Shown here in pieces: positions 54,762 through 63,266 of a stretch of 64,000 nt of DNA. Made by a program: the position numbers and the translations under genes. Under the pieces are notes generated by a model. That model was not told where the DNA came from and ran no database searches. It worked only from the letters and a program-made list of their open reading frames with translations. Position 1 is the stretch's first letter, and each line of letters starts with the position of its first letter. Origin of the DNA: Pseudomonas sp. FP453 (GTDB lineage Bacteria > Pseudomonadota > Gammaproteobacteria > Pseudomonadales > Pseudomonadaceae); NCBI RefSeq assembly GCF_030687495.1, contig NZ_CP117435.1:1116001-1180000 (forward strand). Reading direction: 5' to 3'.

Positions 54762-55541
54762 TCAGGGCTGATAACCCATGCGCCAACTCACGGCCCGGGT
54801 CGCCGCCAGCAAGTGCTGCGCCGCCGGGCCGTCTTCGTCGGCGTGGAACAATGAGGTGGGGCCGACCACGGTCATGACTGCCGCGACTTGCCCGACGGCG
54901 TTGAACACCGGCGCCGACAACGCGTCCACACCCGGCATGAGCAAGCCATGCACAAAGTGCAGGCCACGGTTGCGGATCTGTTCGCACATGGTGGCGTAGG
55001 CCTGATCGTCGGCCAGGGCGTGGGCGATTCCGGCCTCGATCTCGCGCGCCCTCAGATCCACCGTCTCCCGCGACGGCAGGAAAGCGCTGAACACCAATCC
55101 CGTGGACGAACTGAGCAGCGGCAACACCGAACCCAGTTGCGTCACCACGGTGATCGCACGCACGGCGGGCTCGATATGCACCACGGTCGCGCCCTGGTTG
55201 CCCCATACCGCCAGAAAGCAGGTTTCATTCAATTCATCGCGCAGCTCGGCCAGGGGCAGGGCGCCGACCTTCAGTACGTCCATGCTGCCCAGCGCGGCCA
55301 AGCCCACGCGCAACGCTTCGCGGCCGAGGCCGTAATGGTTGGTGGCGGTGTTCTGTTCGGCAAACCCCGAGGCGATCAACGCCTGCAAATAGCGATGCAC
55401 CTTGCTCGCGGGCATCTGCACATGCTCGGCCAGGCGCGACAGCGAAGTGGCCGGCGACAGTTCAGCCAGGGCCTTGAGGATATCGGTGCCCACTTCGGCC
55501 GAGCGGACTTTCTGTTTACCGGTGTCGCGGGGCTTTTCCAT
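54762..55541 (-). CDS. hmgR: IclR-type regulator of homogentisate degradation
   Basis: This 259-residue regulator has an N-terminal winged HTH (SLSRLAEHVQMPASKVHRYLQALIASGF in parts: LSRLAEHVQM, KVHRYLQALI) and a C-terminal IclR effector domain. It is divergent from hmgA and would repress hmgA-fahA-maiA until homogentisate binds, as known for HmgR of P. putida. I chose ATG 55541; the upstream frame overlaps the operator region. Repeated TTACG/CGTAA half-sites lie between the genes. Confidence 0.9.
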   Translation of the reverse strand: MEKPRDTGKQKVRSAEVGTDILKALAELSPATSLSRLAEHVQMPASKVHRYLQALIASGFAEQNTATNHYGLGREALRVGLAALGSMDVLKVGALPLAELRDELNETCFLAVWGNQGATVVHIEPAVRAITVVTQLGSVLPLLSSSTGLVFSAFLPSRETVDLRAREIEAGIAHALADDQAYATMCEQIRNRGLHFVHGLLMPGVDALSAPVFNAVGQVAAVMTVVGPTSLFHADEDGPAAQHLLAATRAVSWRMGYQP

Positions 55542-55605
55542 GGAAGGGCGAGAATCCGAGAGATGAATGGGCGTCTTTATAGCTTGACGGTCGATAGTGA
55601 TCAAA

Positions 55606-55630
55606 TTACGTTATGCGTAACTGGATTACG
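55606..55630. promoter_or_regulatory. HmgR operator candidate with three half-sites
   Basis: TTACG-N5-CGTAA-N5-TTACG gives two overlapping palindromes sharing the central half-site, 32 bases before the hmgA start and 65 from hmgR. It could control both divergent promoters. It resembles the CGTAAT/ATTACG palindrome reported for HmgR, as I remember it. Confidence 0.65.
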
Positions 55631-55661
55631 ATAAAAACAACTTCCGCGTAGAGGATGATCC

Positions 55662-56945
55662 ATGAACCTCGAATACCTGTCGGGCTTCGGCAACGAATTC
55701 GCCAGCGAAGCCCTGCCCGGCGCATTGCCGGTCGGCCAGAACTCCCCGCAACAAGCGCCCTACGGGCTGTACACCGAACTCTTCTCCGGCACGGCCTTCA
55801 CCATGGTCCGCAGCGAAGCCCGGCGCACCTGGCTGTACCGCATCCAGCCGTCGGCCAATCACCCGGCGTTTAGCAAGCTGGAGCGGCAACTGGCCGGTGG
55901 GCCGCTGGGGGCGGTAACGCCGAACCGCTTGCGCTGGAACCCGTTGGATATTCCCGCTGAGCCGACGGATTTCATCGACGGTCTGGTCGGCATGGTTGCC
56001 AATTCCGGGTCGGAAAAACCTTCAGGCATCAGCATCCACCACTACTGCGCCAACCGCTCGATGGAGCGCGTGTTCTTCAACGCCGATGGCGAACTGCTGA
56101 TCGTCCCCGAGCAAGGGCGCCTGCGCATCGCCACCGAACTGGGCGTGCTGGACGTGGAGCCGCTGGAAATCGTCGTGCTGCCCCGTGGCCTCAAATTCCG
56201 CGTCGAACTGCTGGACGCCCAGGCGCGCGGCTATGTCGCGGAAAACCACGGCGCACCGCTGCGCCTGCCGGACCTCGGCCCCATCGGCAGCAACGGCCTG
56301 GCCAACCCGCGGGATTTCCTCACGCCGGTGGCGCACTACGAAGACCTGAAACAGCCTACAACCCTGGTGCAGAAATTCCTCGGCGAACTGTGGGCTTGCG
56401 AGCTCGACCATTCGCCGCTCAACGTGGTCGCCTGGCACGGCAACAACGTGCCGTACAAATACGACCTGCGCCGCTTCAACACCATCGGCACGGTCAGTTT
56501 CGATCACCCGGACCCGTCGATCTTCACCGTGTTGACCTCGCCCACCAGCGTGCACGGCCTGGCCAACCTCGACTTCGTGATCTTCCCGCCGCGCTGGATG
56601 GTGGCCGAGAACACCTTCAGACCGCCGTGGTTCCACCGCAATCTGATGAACGAATACATGGGCCTGATCCAGGGCGCCTACGACGCCAAGGCCGAAGGTT
56701 TCCTGCCCGGTGGCGCGTCGCTGCACAGCTGCATGAGCGCCCACGGCCCCGACGGCGAAACCTGCACCAAGGCGATCAACGTCGAGCTGGCGCCGCACAA
56801 GATCGACAACACCATGGCCTTCATGTTCGAGACCAGCCAAGTGCTGCGCCCGACCCGGTTCGCCCTGGACTGCCCGCAACTGCAACCCGCTTACGATGCG
56901 TGCTGGGCCTCGTTGCCCGTCACGTTCAACCCGAATCGGAGATAA
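55662..56945 (+). CDS. hmgA: Homogentisate 1,2-dioxygenase
   Basis: HmgA opens the ring of homogentisate to maleylacetoacetate using non-haem Fe(II), a central step of tyrosine and phenylalanine breakdown. The 427-residue protein shows the family start [19 protein letters not shown], the iron-site region [19 protein letters not shown] with conserved His and Glu (in parts PPRWMVAE and RPPWFHRN), and [23 protein letters not shown] lies before the ATG. It is the first gene of hmgA-fahA-maiA. Confidence 0.97.
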   Translation: MNLEYLSGFGNEFASEALPGALPVGQNSPQQAPYGLYTELFSGTAFTMVRSEARRTWLYRIQPSANHPAFSKLERQLAGGPLGAVTPNRLRWNPLDIPAEPTDFIDGLVGMVANSGSEKPSGISIHHYCANRSMERVFFNADGELLIVPEQGRLRIATELGVLDVEPLEIVVLPRGLKFRVELLDAQARGYVAENHGAPLRLPDLGPIGSNGLANPRDFLTPVAHYEDLKQPTTLVQKFLGELWACELDHSPLNVVAWHGNNVPYKYDLRRFNTIGTVSFDHPDPSIFTVLTSPTSVHGLANLDFVIFPPRWMVAENTFRPPWFHRNLMNEYMGLIQGAYDAKAEGFLPGGASLHSCMSAHGPDGETCTKAINVELAPHKIDNTMAFMFETSQVLRPTRFALDCPQLQPAYDACWASLPVTFNPNRR

Positions 56946-56948
56946 CCC

Positions 56949-58235
56949 ATGACTCAGTCCCCTTCTACCCGCAGCTGGGTGGCCTCCGCCAACGGTCACG
57001 CTGACTTCCCACTGCAAAACCTGCCGCTGGGTGTGTTCAGCATCGACGGCTCGGCACCGCGCAGCGGCGTGGCGATTGGTGATGCGATCCTCGATCTGCA
57101 TGCGGCCATCGACGCGTTCGAAGGCGAGGCGCGCCGCGCTGTCGAAGCCACTGCCGGTGGCCAGTTGAACGCGTTTTTCGAGCTGGGCCGTGGCCCGCGC
57201 GTGGCCTTGCGTGAACGCCTGCTGGAGCTGCTCGCCGAGGGCAGCCCGCTGCAATCCCGTGAAGCCCAGGTGCTGCACCGCGCTGCCGATTGCCAGATGC
57301 ATGTACCGGCGCGCATCAACGACTACACCGACTTCTACGTCGGTATCGAACATGCGCAGAACGTCGGCAAACTGTTCCGCCCGGACAACCCGCTGCTGCC
57401 GAACTACAAGTACGTGCCGATTGGTTATCACGGGCGTGCTTCGACCATTCGCCCGTCGGGTGTTGATGTACGCCGCCCTAAAGGCCAGACCCTGCCTGCC
57501 GGTCACACGGAGCCGACGTTCGGCCCGTGCGCCCGCCTGGACTACGAACTGGAACTGGGCATCTGGATCGGCCAGGGCAATGCCATGGGCGACTCGATTG
57601 CGATTGGCGACGCCGCCGAACATATCGCCGGTTTCTGCCTGCTCAACGACTGGTCGGCGCGGGATATCCAGGCCTGGGAATACCAGCCGCTGGGGCCGTT
57701 CCTGTCGAAAAGTTTCATCACCACCATCTCCCCGTGGGTCGTCACCGCCGAAGCCCTGGAGCCGTTCCGCAAGGCCCAGCCGGCGCGTCCCGCAGGCGAT
57801 CCACAACCGCTGCCGTACCTGCTGGACAAACGTGACCAGGCCGCTGGCGCGCTGGATATCGAGCTGGAAGTGCTGCTGACCACCGCCGCGATGCGCGAGC
57901 AGAACCTGCCGGCCCATCGTCTGGCGCTGAGCAACAGCCTGCACATGTACTGGACGGTCGCGCAGCTGGTGGCGCATCACAGCGTCAACGGCTGCCAGTT
58001 GCAGGCCGGTGACCTGTTTGGTTCGGGCACGTTGTCCGGCCCGCAGGCAGGGCAATTCGGCAGCCTGCTGGAAATGACCGAAGGCGGTAAAAAAGCCATC
58101 GAGTTGCCATCCGGCGAAGTGCGCAAGTTCCTGGAAGACGGTGACGAAATCATCCTGCGCGCCCGTTGCAGCCGCGAGGGTTTTGCCTCCATCGGCTTTG
58201 GCGAATGCCGTGGCACGGTAGTGGCCGCGCGTTAA
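56949..58235 (+). CDS. fahA: Fumarylacetoacetase
   Basis: FahA cleaves fumarylacetoacetate to fumarate and acetoacetate, the last step of tyrosine breakdown. The 428-residue protein has an N-terminal SH3-like domain and a C-terminal FAH domain with YTDFYVGIEHAQNVGKLFRP (first metal and catalytic His region), YHGRASTI, LDYELELGIWIG and FCLLNDWSARDIQAWEY. Start follows hmgA by three bases, with CGGAG upstream. Confidence 0.96.
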   Translation: MTQSPSTRSWVASANGHADFPLQNLPLGVFSIDGSAPRSGVAIGDAILDLHAAIDAFEGEARRAVEATAGGQLNAFFELGRGPRVALRERLLELLAEGSPLQSREAQVLHRAADCQMHVPARINDYTDFYVGIEHAQNVGKLFRPDNPLLPNYKYVPIGYHGRASTIRPSGVDVRRPKGQTLPAGHTEPTFGPCARLDYELELGIWIGQGNAMGDSIAIGDAAEHIAGFCLLNDWSARDIQAWEYQPLGPFLSKSFITTISPWVVTAEALEPFRKAQPARPAGDPQPLPYLLDKRDQAAGALDIELEVLLTTAAMREQNLPAHRLALSNSLHMYWTVAQLVAHHSVNGCQLQAGDLFGSGTLSGPQAGQFGSLLEMTEGGKKAIELPSGEVRKFLEDGDEIILRARCSREGFASIGFGECRGTVVAAR

Positions 58236-58248
58236 GAGGGCTCGGGTG

Positions 58249-58884
58249 ATGGAACTCTATACCTACTACCGTTCTACCTCGTCGTACCGGGTGCGTATCG
58301 CCCTGGCGCTCAAGGGCGTGGACTTCACCGCGGTGCCGGTCAACCTGCTGGTGCCGGCCGGTGGCGCGAATCGCCAGCCCGAGTACCTGGCGATCAACCC
58401 GCAGGGCCGCGTGCCGGCCTTGCGCACCGAGGACGGCGAGCTGTTGATCCAGTCGCCGGCGATCATCGAGTACCTCGACGAACGTTATCCACAGGCGCCG
58501 CTGCTGTCCAAGGACCTGGCCACCCGTGCCCATGAACGTGCGGTGGCGTCGATCATTGGTTGCGATATTCATCCGCTGCACAACTCCAGCACGCAGAACC
58601 TGCTGCGGCAGTGGGGGCATGACGAGGCGCAGGTGCTGGCGTGGATCGGCCATTGGATCAGCCAGGGCCTGGGCGCGGTGGAGCAGTTGATTGGCGACAA
58701 GGGTTTTTGCTTTGGCGAACAGCCGGGCATGGCCGATGCGTTTCTGATTCCGCAGTTGTATGCGGCGGAGCGCTTCAAGGTGCCGTTGGCGGCGTATCCG
58801 CGCATAGGAAGGGTGGCCGCATTGGCCGCTCAACATCCAGCCTTCATCCAGGCCCATCCCGCCAATCAACCTGACACACCCTGA
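58249..58884 (+). CDS. maiA: Maleylacetoacetate isomerase (zeta-class GST)
   Basis: MaiA isomerises maleylacetoacetate to fumarylacetoacetate using glutathione. The 211-residue protein has the zeta-class motif TYYRSTSSYRVRIALALKGV with SSYRVR, NPQGRVPAL, and QSPAIIEYLDERYP. It completes the homogentisate operon. AGAGG lies ahead of ATG 58249; the GTG just before it is a less likely start. Confidence 0.96.
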   Translation: MELYTYYRSTSSYRVRIALALKGVDFTAVPVNLLVPAGGANRQPEYLAINPQGRVPALRTEDGELLIQSPAIIEYLDERYPQAPLLSKDLATRAHERAVASIIGCDIHPLHNSSTQNLLRQWGHDEAQVLAWIGHWISQGLGAVEQLIGDKGFCFGEQPGMADAFLIPQLYAAERFKVPLAAYPRIGRVAALAAQHPAFIQAHPANQPDTP

Positions 58885-58890
58885 ATCTAA

Positions 58891-58982
58891 CTGTGGGAGC
58901 TGGCTTGCCTGCGATAGTGGAGCACCCGTGCCAGATGAGTTGCCTGACACACCGCCATCGCAGGCAAGCCAGCTCCCACAGT
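58891..58982 (+). repeat. REPIN-like element after maiA
   Basis: CTGTGGGAGCTGGCTTGCC...GATAGTGG and ACCGCCATCGCAGGCAAGCC...TCCCACAG form an inverted pair, 7 bases after the maiA stop. It may mark the end of the hmgA-maiA transcript. Confidence 0.85.
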
Positions 58983-59023
58983 TTGATCAGCGTCATCCTT
59001 ATAAAAATAATAGGTACCTTGCG

Positions 59024-60394
59024 ATGCACAATCAGATTGCCAGCTTTCGCGCGGCACTCGACGCCCGTCCGGTGTCGCGTTACCAGTGGTTGATCCTCCT
59101 GTTGCTGGCGCTGTTGCTGGTGACCGATGGCTATGACGCTCAGGTGCTGGGTTATGTAGTACCGGCCCTGGCCAAGGATTGGGGCCTGGAAAAAGCCGCG
59201 TTCGGTCCGGTCTTCAGCGCCAACCTGCTGGGCCTGACCCTCGGCTCGCTGCTGGTCACGCCGCTGGCCGATCGCTTTGGTGTGCGGCGCATTCTGTTGG
59301 GCTGCGTGCTGATCTACGCCAGCCTCACGCTGTTGATGGTGTTCGCCAACTCACTGACCAGCCTGATGGCCGCGCGTTTTATCTGCGGCATCGGCATGGG
59401 CGGCGCCATGCCCAGCGCCATGGCGCTGATGTCGGATTACTCACCCCCGCGCCTGCGCACCTTGATGGTGACGCTGGCCGCGTGTGGTTTCTCGTTTGGC
59501 GGCGCGGCCGGTGGGTTTGTGGCCGCCGGGTTTATCGACAGCTTCGGCTGGCAGGCGGTGTTCCTCGCCGGTGGCGTGACGCCGCTGCTGCTGTTCCCGT
59601 TTCTGCTGTGGCTGCTGCCGGAATCATTGCCACGTTTGCTGCGGGATGCGCCGCCGTATGCACGCTTGCACCAGGTCACCACGCGCATGCTGCCTGGTTG
59701 GCAGGCGCCGCTGGCCAGCACGGCAGAAAACCTACAGGAGCAGGGCAGCAAACTGACGGTGGTGGAGCTGTTCCGTAACGGTTATGCGCGCCCGACCTTG
59801 CTGATCTGGGCGACGTTTTTTGTCAGCCTGATCCTGCTGTATTTCATGATCAGCTGGCTACCGTCATTGCTATTGGAAAGTGGCCTGGCCCTCAAGCAAG
59901 CCAACCTGGTGACCTCGATGTTCCTGTTTGCCGGCACCCTGGGTGCCATCGGCATGGCCTGGTTTGCCGACCGCTTGAAAAGCAAAGTGCGCCTGTTGTC
60001 GGGTGTGTTGGCGGCGGCTGCACTGTGCACCATTTTGCTCGGCCTGAACCACGACAACCCGCGTTATCTGGTGGCCTGCGTGTTTGCCGCCGGGTTCTGC
60101 ATCATCGGTGGGCAACTGACCCTCAACGCCTTCGCCAGCAACTTCTACCCGGCGCATGTGCGCGCCACCGGCACGGGCTGGGCATTGGGCGTGGGGCGGT
60201 TTGGCTCGATCCTGGGGCCGCTGTTTGGCAGCCTGTTGTTGGCGATGCATATTCCGGTGCAGCAGATTTTTTTCTTTTGCGCGATTCCGGCGGTGATGGC
60301 GGCGTTGTTGATTATCCAGGTGCGATCACCGGGCTCAAGTGAGCCTGTGAGTCCGTTGCATGGCGACATTCTAAAAGCGCCGGCCAATCACTGA
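59024..60394 (+). CDS. MFS transporter of the aromatic acid:H+ symporter type
   Basis: This 456-residue carrier has 12 predicted membrane segments. DGYDAQVLGYVVPALAKDW in segment 1 and GSLLVTPLADRFGVRRI in loop 2-3 are hallmarks of the AAHS branch (PcaK/BenK/MhpT-like), including the DGxD motif. It follows the homogentisate operon on the same strand, so a role in uptake of an aromatic acid such as 4-hydroxyphenylacetate or homogentisate is plausible but unproven. ATG 59024 follows TAGGTACC and starts just before the hydrophilic N-terminus; the REPIN lies upstream. Confidence 0.87.
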   Translation: MHNQIASFRAALDARPVSRYQWLILLLLALLLVTDGYDAQVLGYVVPALAKDWGLEKAAFGPVFSANLLGLTLGSLLVTPLADRFGVRRILLGCVLIYASLTLLMVFANSLTSLMAARFICGIGMGGAMPSAMALMSDYSPPRLRTLMVTLAACGFSFGGAAGGFVAAGFIDSFGWQAVFLAGGVTPLLLFPFLLWLLPESLPRLLRDAPPYARLHQVTTRMLPGWQAPLASTAENLQEQGSKLTVVELFRNGYARPTLLIWATFFVSLILLYFMISWLPSLLLESGLALKQANLVTSMFLFAGTLGAIGMAWFADRLKSKVRLLSGVLAAAALCTILLGLNHDNPRYLVACVFAAGFCIIGGQLTLNAFASNFYPAHVRATGTGWALGVGRFGSILGPLFGSLLLAMHIPVQQIFFFCAIPAVMAALLIIQVRSPGSSEPVSPLHGDILKAPANH

Positions 60395-60411
60395 CTCGGC
60401 GCAGATCAAAA

Positions 60412-60498
60412 TGTGGGAGCTGGCTTGCCTGCGATAGCATCACCTCGGCATGTCTGATGTACCGAGGCGCCTGCATCGCAGGCAAGCCAGCTCCCACA
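60412..60498 (+). repeat. REPIN-like element after the MFS gene
   Basis: TGTGGGAGCTGGCTTGCC...GATAGCATC and CTGCATCGCAGGCAAGCC...CTCCCACA are inverted arms around an internal palindrome (CACCTCGG/CCGAGGCG). ACAAGCCAG after it is a fragment of a further unit, as in the nested copies around moaCDE. Confidence 0.85.
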
Positions 60499-60517
60499 CA
60501 AGCCAGACCTCACCTGC

Positions 60518-61321
60518 TCAGTGCACCACTGAGTTGGGTGGCAAATGGCCCAATCGCTCGGTCAGGCGCAGGCGCTGGATAGGGTCTTCACTGAGCATCA
60601 ACGCGTGTTCCAGGTCAAAACGCTCGGCATTGGGACAATCCAGCCGCTGATACAGGCTGGCCCGCGCCAGATAGTCGGCAGCGCTGGCATTGCCCAGCTC
60701 CAGCACGCGTTCGGCATCCACCAAGGCCTCCAGCGGTGCATCATTGGCCAGGTGCAGTTGCCGCAGGTTGCGCGACAGCCGTTGCAGGATCGAACGCGGG
60801 TCGGCGCTATGCAGGTGCTCGGCCTGAAGCTTGAGGTTGGGGCCGTATTGGCGTTGCAGCAGTTCGCGGCAATCGTTGGGGTACAGGCGCCGGCCGCCGC
60901 AGGGGTCCAGCAGGTGATCGGCGCCGGGCACCCGCAGCAGGAAGTGTCCGGGGAAATTCACGCCGACCATCGGGATGTGCAGGCGTCGCGCCAGTTCCAG
61001 CGCGATCAGCCCCATCACCAGGGGTTGCCCGCGCTTGCGTTGCAGCACTTTATCCAACAGGGCAGCGGCGGGGCGCAGCGGGGTGAAGTCGTCCTGGGCA
61101 AACCCCAGGTCATTCAGGCGCCGCAGCAACGGCTGGCCCAGCTCATCCGCTGGCAGCAGGGGCATTGCCACGCTGACTTGCTGTTGCAGCACCGTCAGTT
61201 CCTGCAGGATCAGCAACGGCTGCACGGTGGGGTCGTGCTCGGCGGCAATCCACAGGGCTGCCTCAAACAGCGCAGGGGGCGAACGTTCCAGGCAGGCGAA
61301 AAAGGCTGTGCGGGGATTCAT
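60518..61321 (-). CDS. SirB1-type transglutaminase-like/TPR protein
   Basis: This 267-residue protein of the SirB1 family has a transglutaminase-like N-terminal part. RRLNDLGFAQDDF, KVLQRKRGQPLVMGLIALELARRLHIPMVGVNFPGHFLLR (in parts RGQPLVMGLIALELARRL and GVNFPGHFLL) cover the region around the former active Cys, which is absent here (RGQPLVMG). A TPR-like C-terminus follows (EALVDAERVLELG). Molecular function is unknown. SirB1 homologues are named for a Salmonella genetic effect. It is a single gene, convergent with the MFS carrier. Confidence 0.82.
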   Translation of the reverse strand: MNPRTAFFACLERSPPALFEAALWIAAEHDPTVQPLLILQELTVLQQQVSVAMPLLPADELGQPLLRRLNDLGFAQDDFTPLRPAAALLDKVLQRKRGQPLVMGLIALELARRLHIPMVGVNFPGHFLLRVPGADHLLDPCGGRRLYPNDCRELLQRQYGPNLKLQAEHLHSADPRSILQRLSRNLRQLHLANDAPLEALVDAERVLELGNASAADYLARASLYQRLDCPNAERFDLEHALMLSEDPIQRLRLTERLGHLPPNSVVH

Positions 61322-61508
61322 TGCATTCTCCGGCAGATGCTCCCGTTTTAGCCTTGCTGGGAATTTTCGTCCAGTGGCTTGAGAAATATCCCATTTGCTT
61401 ATGTCCCATGGCCTACGAAAACGGCTGGCTTATTCCAGCGTAGTCCGTCGGATTTCTACCGTGAGCCTATACTTGGGCCACTACCAGAAGTGATTCGGGA
61501 GCTTGACG

Positions 61509-62528
61509 ATGTTTGCGCTCATGCACAGCACCCGCCTTGAATCGCTGCACCTGAGCGTCGATCCGGTCACCGGGCTGAAGGCGGTCATCGCCATCCATAA
61601 CAGCCGCCTCGGGCCCGCCCTGGGCGGCTGTCGCTACCTCGCTTACCCCGACGACGAAAGTGCCGTGGCCGATGCCGCGCGCCTGGCCCAAGGCATGAGC
61701 TACAAAGCCGCCCTGGCCGGGCTGCCGGTGGGCGGTGGCACGGCAGTGATCCTTCGCCCTGTGCACGTGGAAAGCCGTGCCGCTTTGTTTGAAGCCTTCG
61801 GCCGCTGCGTTGAAAAACTCGACGGTCGCTTCATCACCGCCATCGACAGCGGCACCTCGGTGGCCGACATGGACTGCATCGCCCAACACACAAGGTTCGT
61901 CACCAGCACCACCGCCGCTGGCGATCCGTCTTCCCACACCGCCATGGGCGTATTCACCGGCATCCGCGCCAGCGCCATGGCGCGCCTGGGCAGCGACAAC
62001 CTTGAAGGTTTGCGCGTGGCCGTCCAGGGCTTGGGCAACGTCGGCTACGCCCTCGCCGAACAACTGCACGCGGCCGGTGCCGAACTGCTGGTGAGCGATA
62101 TCGATCACGGCAAAGTGCAATTGGCCATGGAGCAACTGGGCGCGCATCCCATCGCCAACGACGCCTTGCTCAGCACCCCCTGCGACATCCTCGCACCCTG
62201 CGGCCTGGGCGCCGTATTCAACCGCCAGAGCGTCGGCCAACTGCGCTGCGCCGCCGTCGCCGGCTCGGCCAGCGCGCAGCTGACCAATCTGGACATCGCC
62301 GACCAACTGGAAGGGCGCGGCATCCTCTACGCCCCCGACTACGTGATCAATTCCGGCGGCCTGATCTACGTCGCCCTCAAGCACAACGGCGCAGAACTGC
62401 CCGACATCACCGCGCACCTGTCGAATATCGGCACGCGCCTGACGGAAATCTTCGCCCATGCCCAGGCCGAAAAACGCAGCCCCGCGCGAGTGGCGGACGA
62501 ACTGGCCGAGCGCCTGCTCTACAAATGA
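61509..62528 (+). CDS. Leucine/phenylalanine/valine dehydrogenase family protein lacking the catalytic lysine
   Basis: This 339-residue protein has the Glu/Leu/Phe/Val dehydrogenase layout. The N-terminal domain has GCRYL, GMSYKAALAGLPVGGGTAV and TAIDSGTSVADM. A Rossmann domain follows (VQGLGNVGYALAEQL), and then the family signature YAPDYVINSGGLIYVA. Compared with leucine dehydrogenase of B. sphaericus (K68, K80, D115), positions K66 and D113 are kept, but K80 is Thr78 (ACG at 61740-61742). Deaminating activity is therefore doubtful. ATG 61509 is chosen over the TTG six bases upstream. It is a single gene, convergent with yebG through a shared terminator. Confidence 0.85.
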   Translation: MFALMHSTRLESLHLSVDPVTGLKAVIAIHNSRLGPALGGCRYLAYPDDESAVADAARLAQGMSYKAALAGLPVGGGTAVILRPVHVESRAALFEAFGRCVEKLDGRFITAIDSGTSVADMDCIAQHTRFVTSTTAAGDPSSHTAMGVFTGIRASAMARLGSDNLEGLRVAVQGLGNVGYALAEQLHAAGAELLVSDIDHGKVQLAMEQLGAHPIANDALLSTPCDILAPCGLGAVFNRQSVGQLRCAAVAGSASAQLTNLDIADQLEGRGILYAPDYVINSGGLIYVALKHNGAELPDITAHLSNIGTRLTEIFAHAQAEKRSPARVADELAERLLYK

Positions 62529-62542
62529 CCCACGCATTAAAA

Positions 62543-62569
62543 AGGCCCTGAATCCATGATTCAGGGCCT
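62543..62569. terminator. Terminator between the dehydrogenase gene and yebG
   Basis: AGGCCCTGAAT (62543-62553) and ATTCAGGGCCT (62559-62569) are perfect 11-base arms with a 5-base loop. A TTTTT run follows on the minus strand, so it is strongest for yebG and may also stop plus-strand transcripts. Confidence 0.85.
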
Positions 62570-62583
62570 GTTCAATTCGGGCT

Positions 62584-62844
62584 TTATTCCGCCGGCGGGT
62601 TCAGCAACTCGGACAATGCGTCCGGTTGGCTCTTGAACGCCTTGGCAAACACATCGCGGTTCTTCGCCATGTAGATCCCGGCTTCCTCCACCTGCTGCTC
62701 GCTCAACGACGGCACGGCTTTTTGCAACACTTCTGCGAGCAACTCAGCGAGTTCAAGCATCTTGTCATGACGGTCAGCTTCGGCTTTATCCATGAACAAA
62801 CGCTCCAGATCTCGGCTGCTGCGGTATACCACTTCGACGGCCAT
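62584..62844 (-). CDS. yebG: YebG family SOS protein
   Basis: This 86-residue protein matches the YebG family (MAVEVVYRSSRDLERLFMDKAEADRHDKML, with its conserved helical C-terminus). E. coli yebG is a DNA-damage-inducible gene of unknown biochemical role under LexA control. A perfect LexA box lies 44 bases upstream of the start, supporting the same regulation. It is a single gene with its own terminator. Confidence 0.92.
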   Translation of the reverse strand: MAVEVVYRSSRDLERLFMDKAEADRHDKMLELAELLAEVLQKAVPSLSEQQVEEAGIYMAKNRDVFAKAFKSQPDALSELLNPPAE

Positions 62845-63000
62845 TCACCACCTCACATGCCTTCACGATAGTTGTCTTTTGCGACTACTGTATTTATATA
62901 CAGCGAAAAGGGTAAGCCAAACCGTGGGGTTTGGGTAGCAGTTTTTTAATGTAGTTGGAAAATTGGGGTTTGCTATAACGGAAATTTCTGACAACTTGCC
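62845..63000. other. Divergent promoter region between yebG and the DUF6124 leader
   Basis: This AT-rich stretch holds the LexA box (62888-62903) and, on the plus strand, TATAAC at 62974-62979 as a likely -10 for the DUF6124 leader transcript. No convincing -35 is at the right distance. I see no gene here. Confidence 0.5.
62888..62903 (-). promoter_or_regulatory. LexA (SOS) box of yebG
   Basis: CTGTATTTATATACAG is a perfect CTGT-N8-ACAG palindrome with an AT-rich core, the gammaproteobacterial LexA consensus, placed in the yebG promoter region. Confidence 0.92.
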
Positions 63001-63240
63001 GGGGTTGCGCTGGAATTGTCCGGTGGCTTACCTTCCTCGGGCGCTGCATTTGCAGCGAGTGGGCTTGGCGGCCCAACAAGGAAGCGCAACAACCCCCCGT
63101 GAGGCTGCAGACGTTTTTGCATTTGCATTCTTGTGTTATGGCGGGTTGCGCATGGACCCTTCGGGGTGCCGGGTCGTTCCTTACCGGTCCGCCAACCTTG
63201 TGCAATCCGTCACCCAATCTGCTTGGCGGCAGACGGTGAT
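63001..63240 (+). promoter_or_regulatory. Long structured 5' leader of the DUF6124 gene
   Basis: These 240 bases carry two stem-rich modules and no credible coding. Module 1 (63001-63096): GTTGCG pairs with CGCAAC (63004-63009, 63085-63090) and CTTCCT with AGGAAG (63032-63037, 63079-63084), enclosing hairpins CGCTGCA-TT-TGCAGCG and GGGC-TTGGCG-GCCC. Module 2 (63139-63236): TTGCGCA pairs with TGTGCAA (63146-63152, 63199-63205) and encloses ACCC-TTCG-GGGT and a CCGG hairpin. TCTGC-TTGGCG-GCAGA is enclosed by CCGTC and GACGG. TGGCGG (63139) and a second TGGCGG (63224) compete for CCGCCA (63189). A cis-acting RNA element is inferred. Confidence 0.6.
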
Positions 63241-63266
63241 GGTTTCTTTACTAAGGAACTAGGCCA

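Noticed and set aside
56022-58055. 677-codon antisense frame over hmgA and fahA
   Set aside because: The sense strand encodes two well-conserved enzymes; the antisense product lacks motifs, signal or ribosome site.
62894-63262. Two overlapping open frames, one on each strand, in the DUF6124 leader
   Set aside because: Both run through symmetrical stem sequences, lack ribosome sites and show no protein-like pattern; the RNA structure explains the sequence better.
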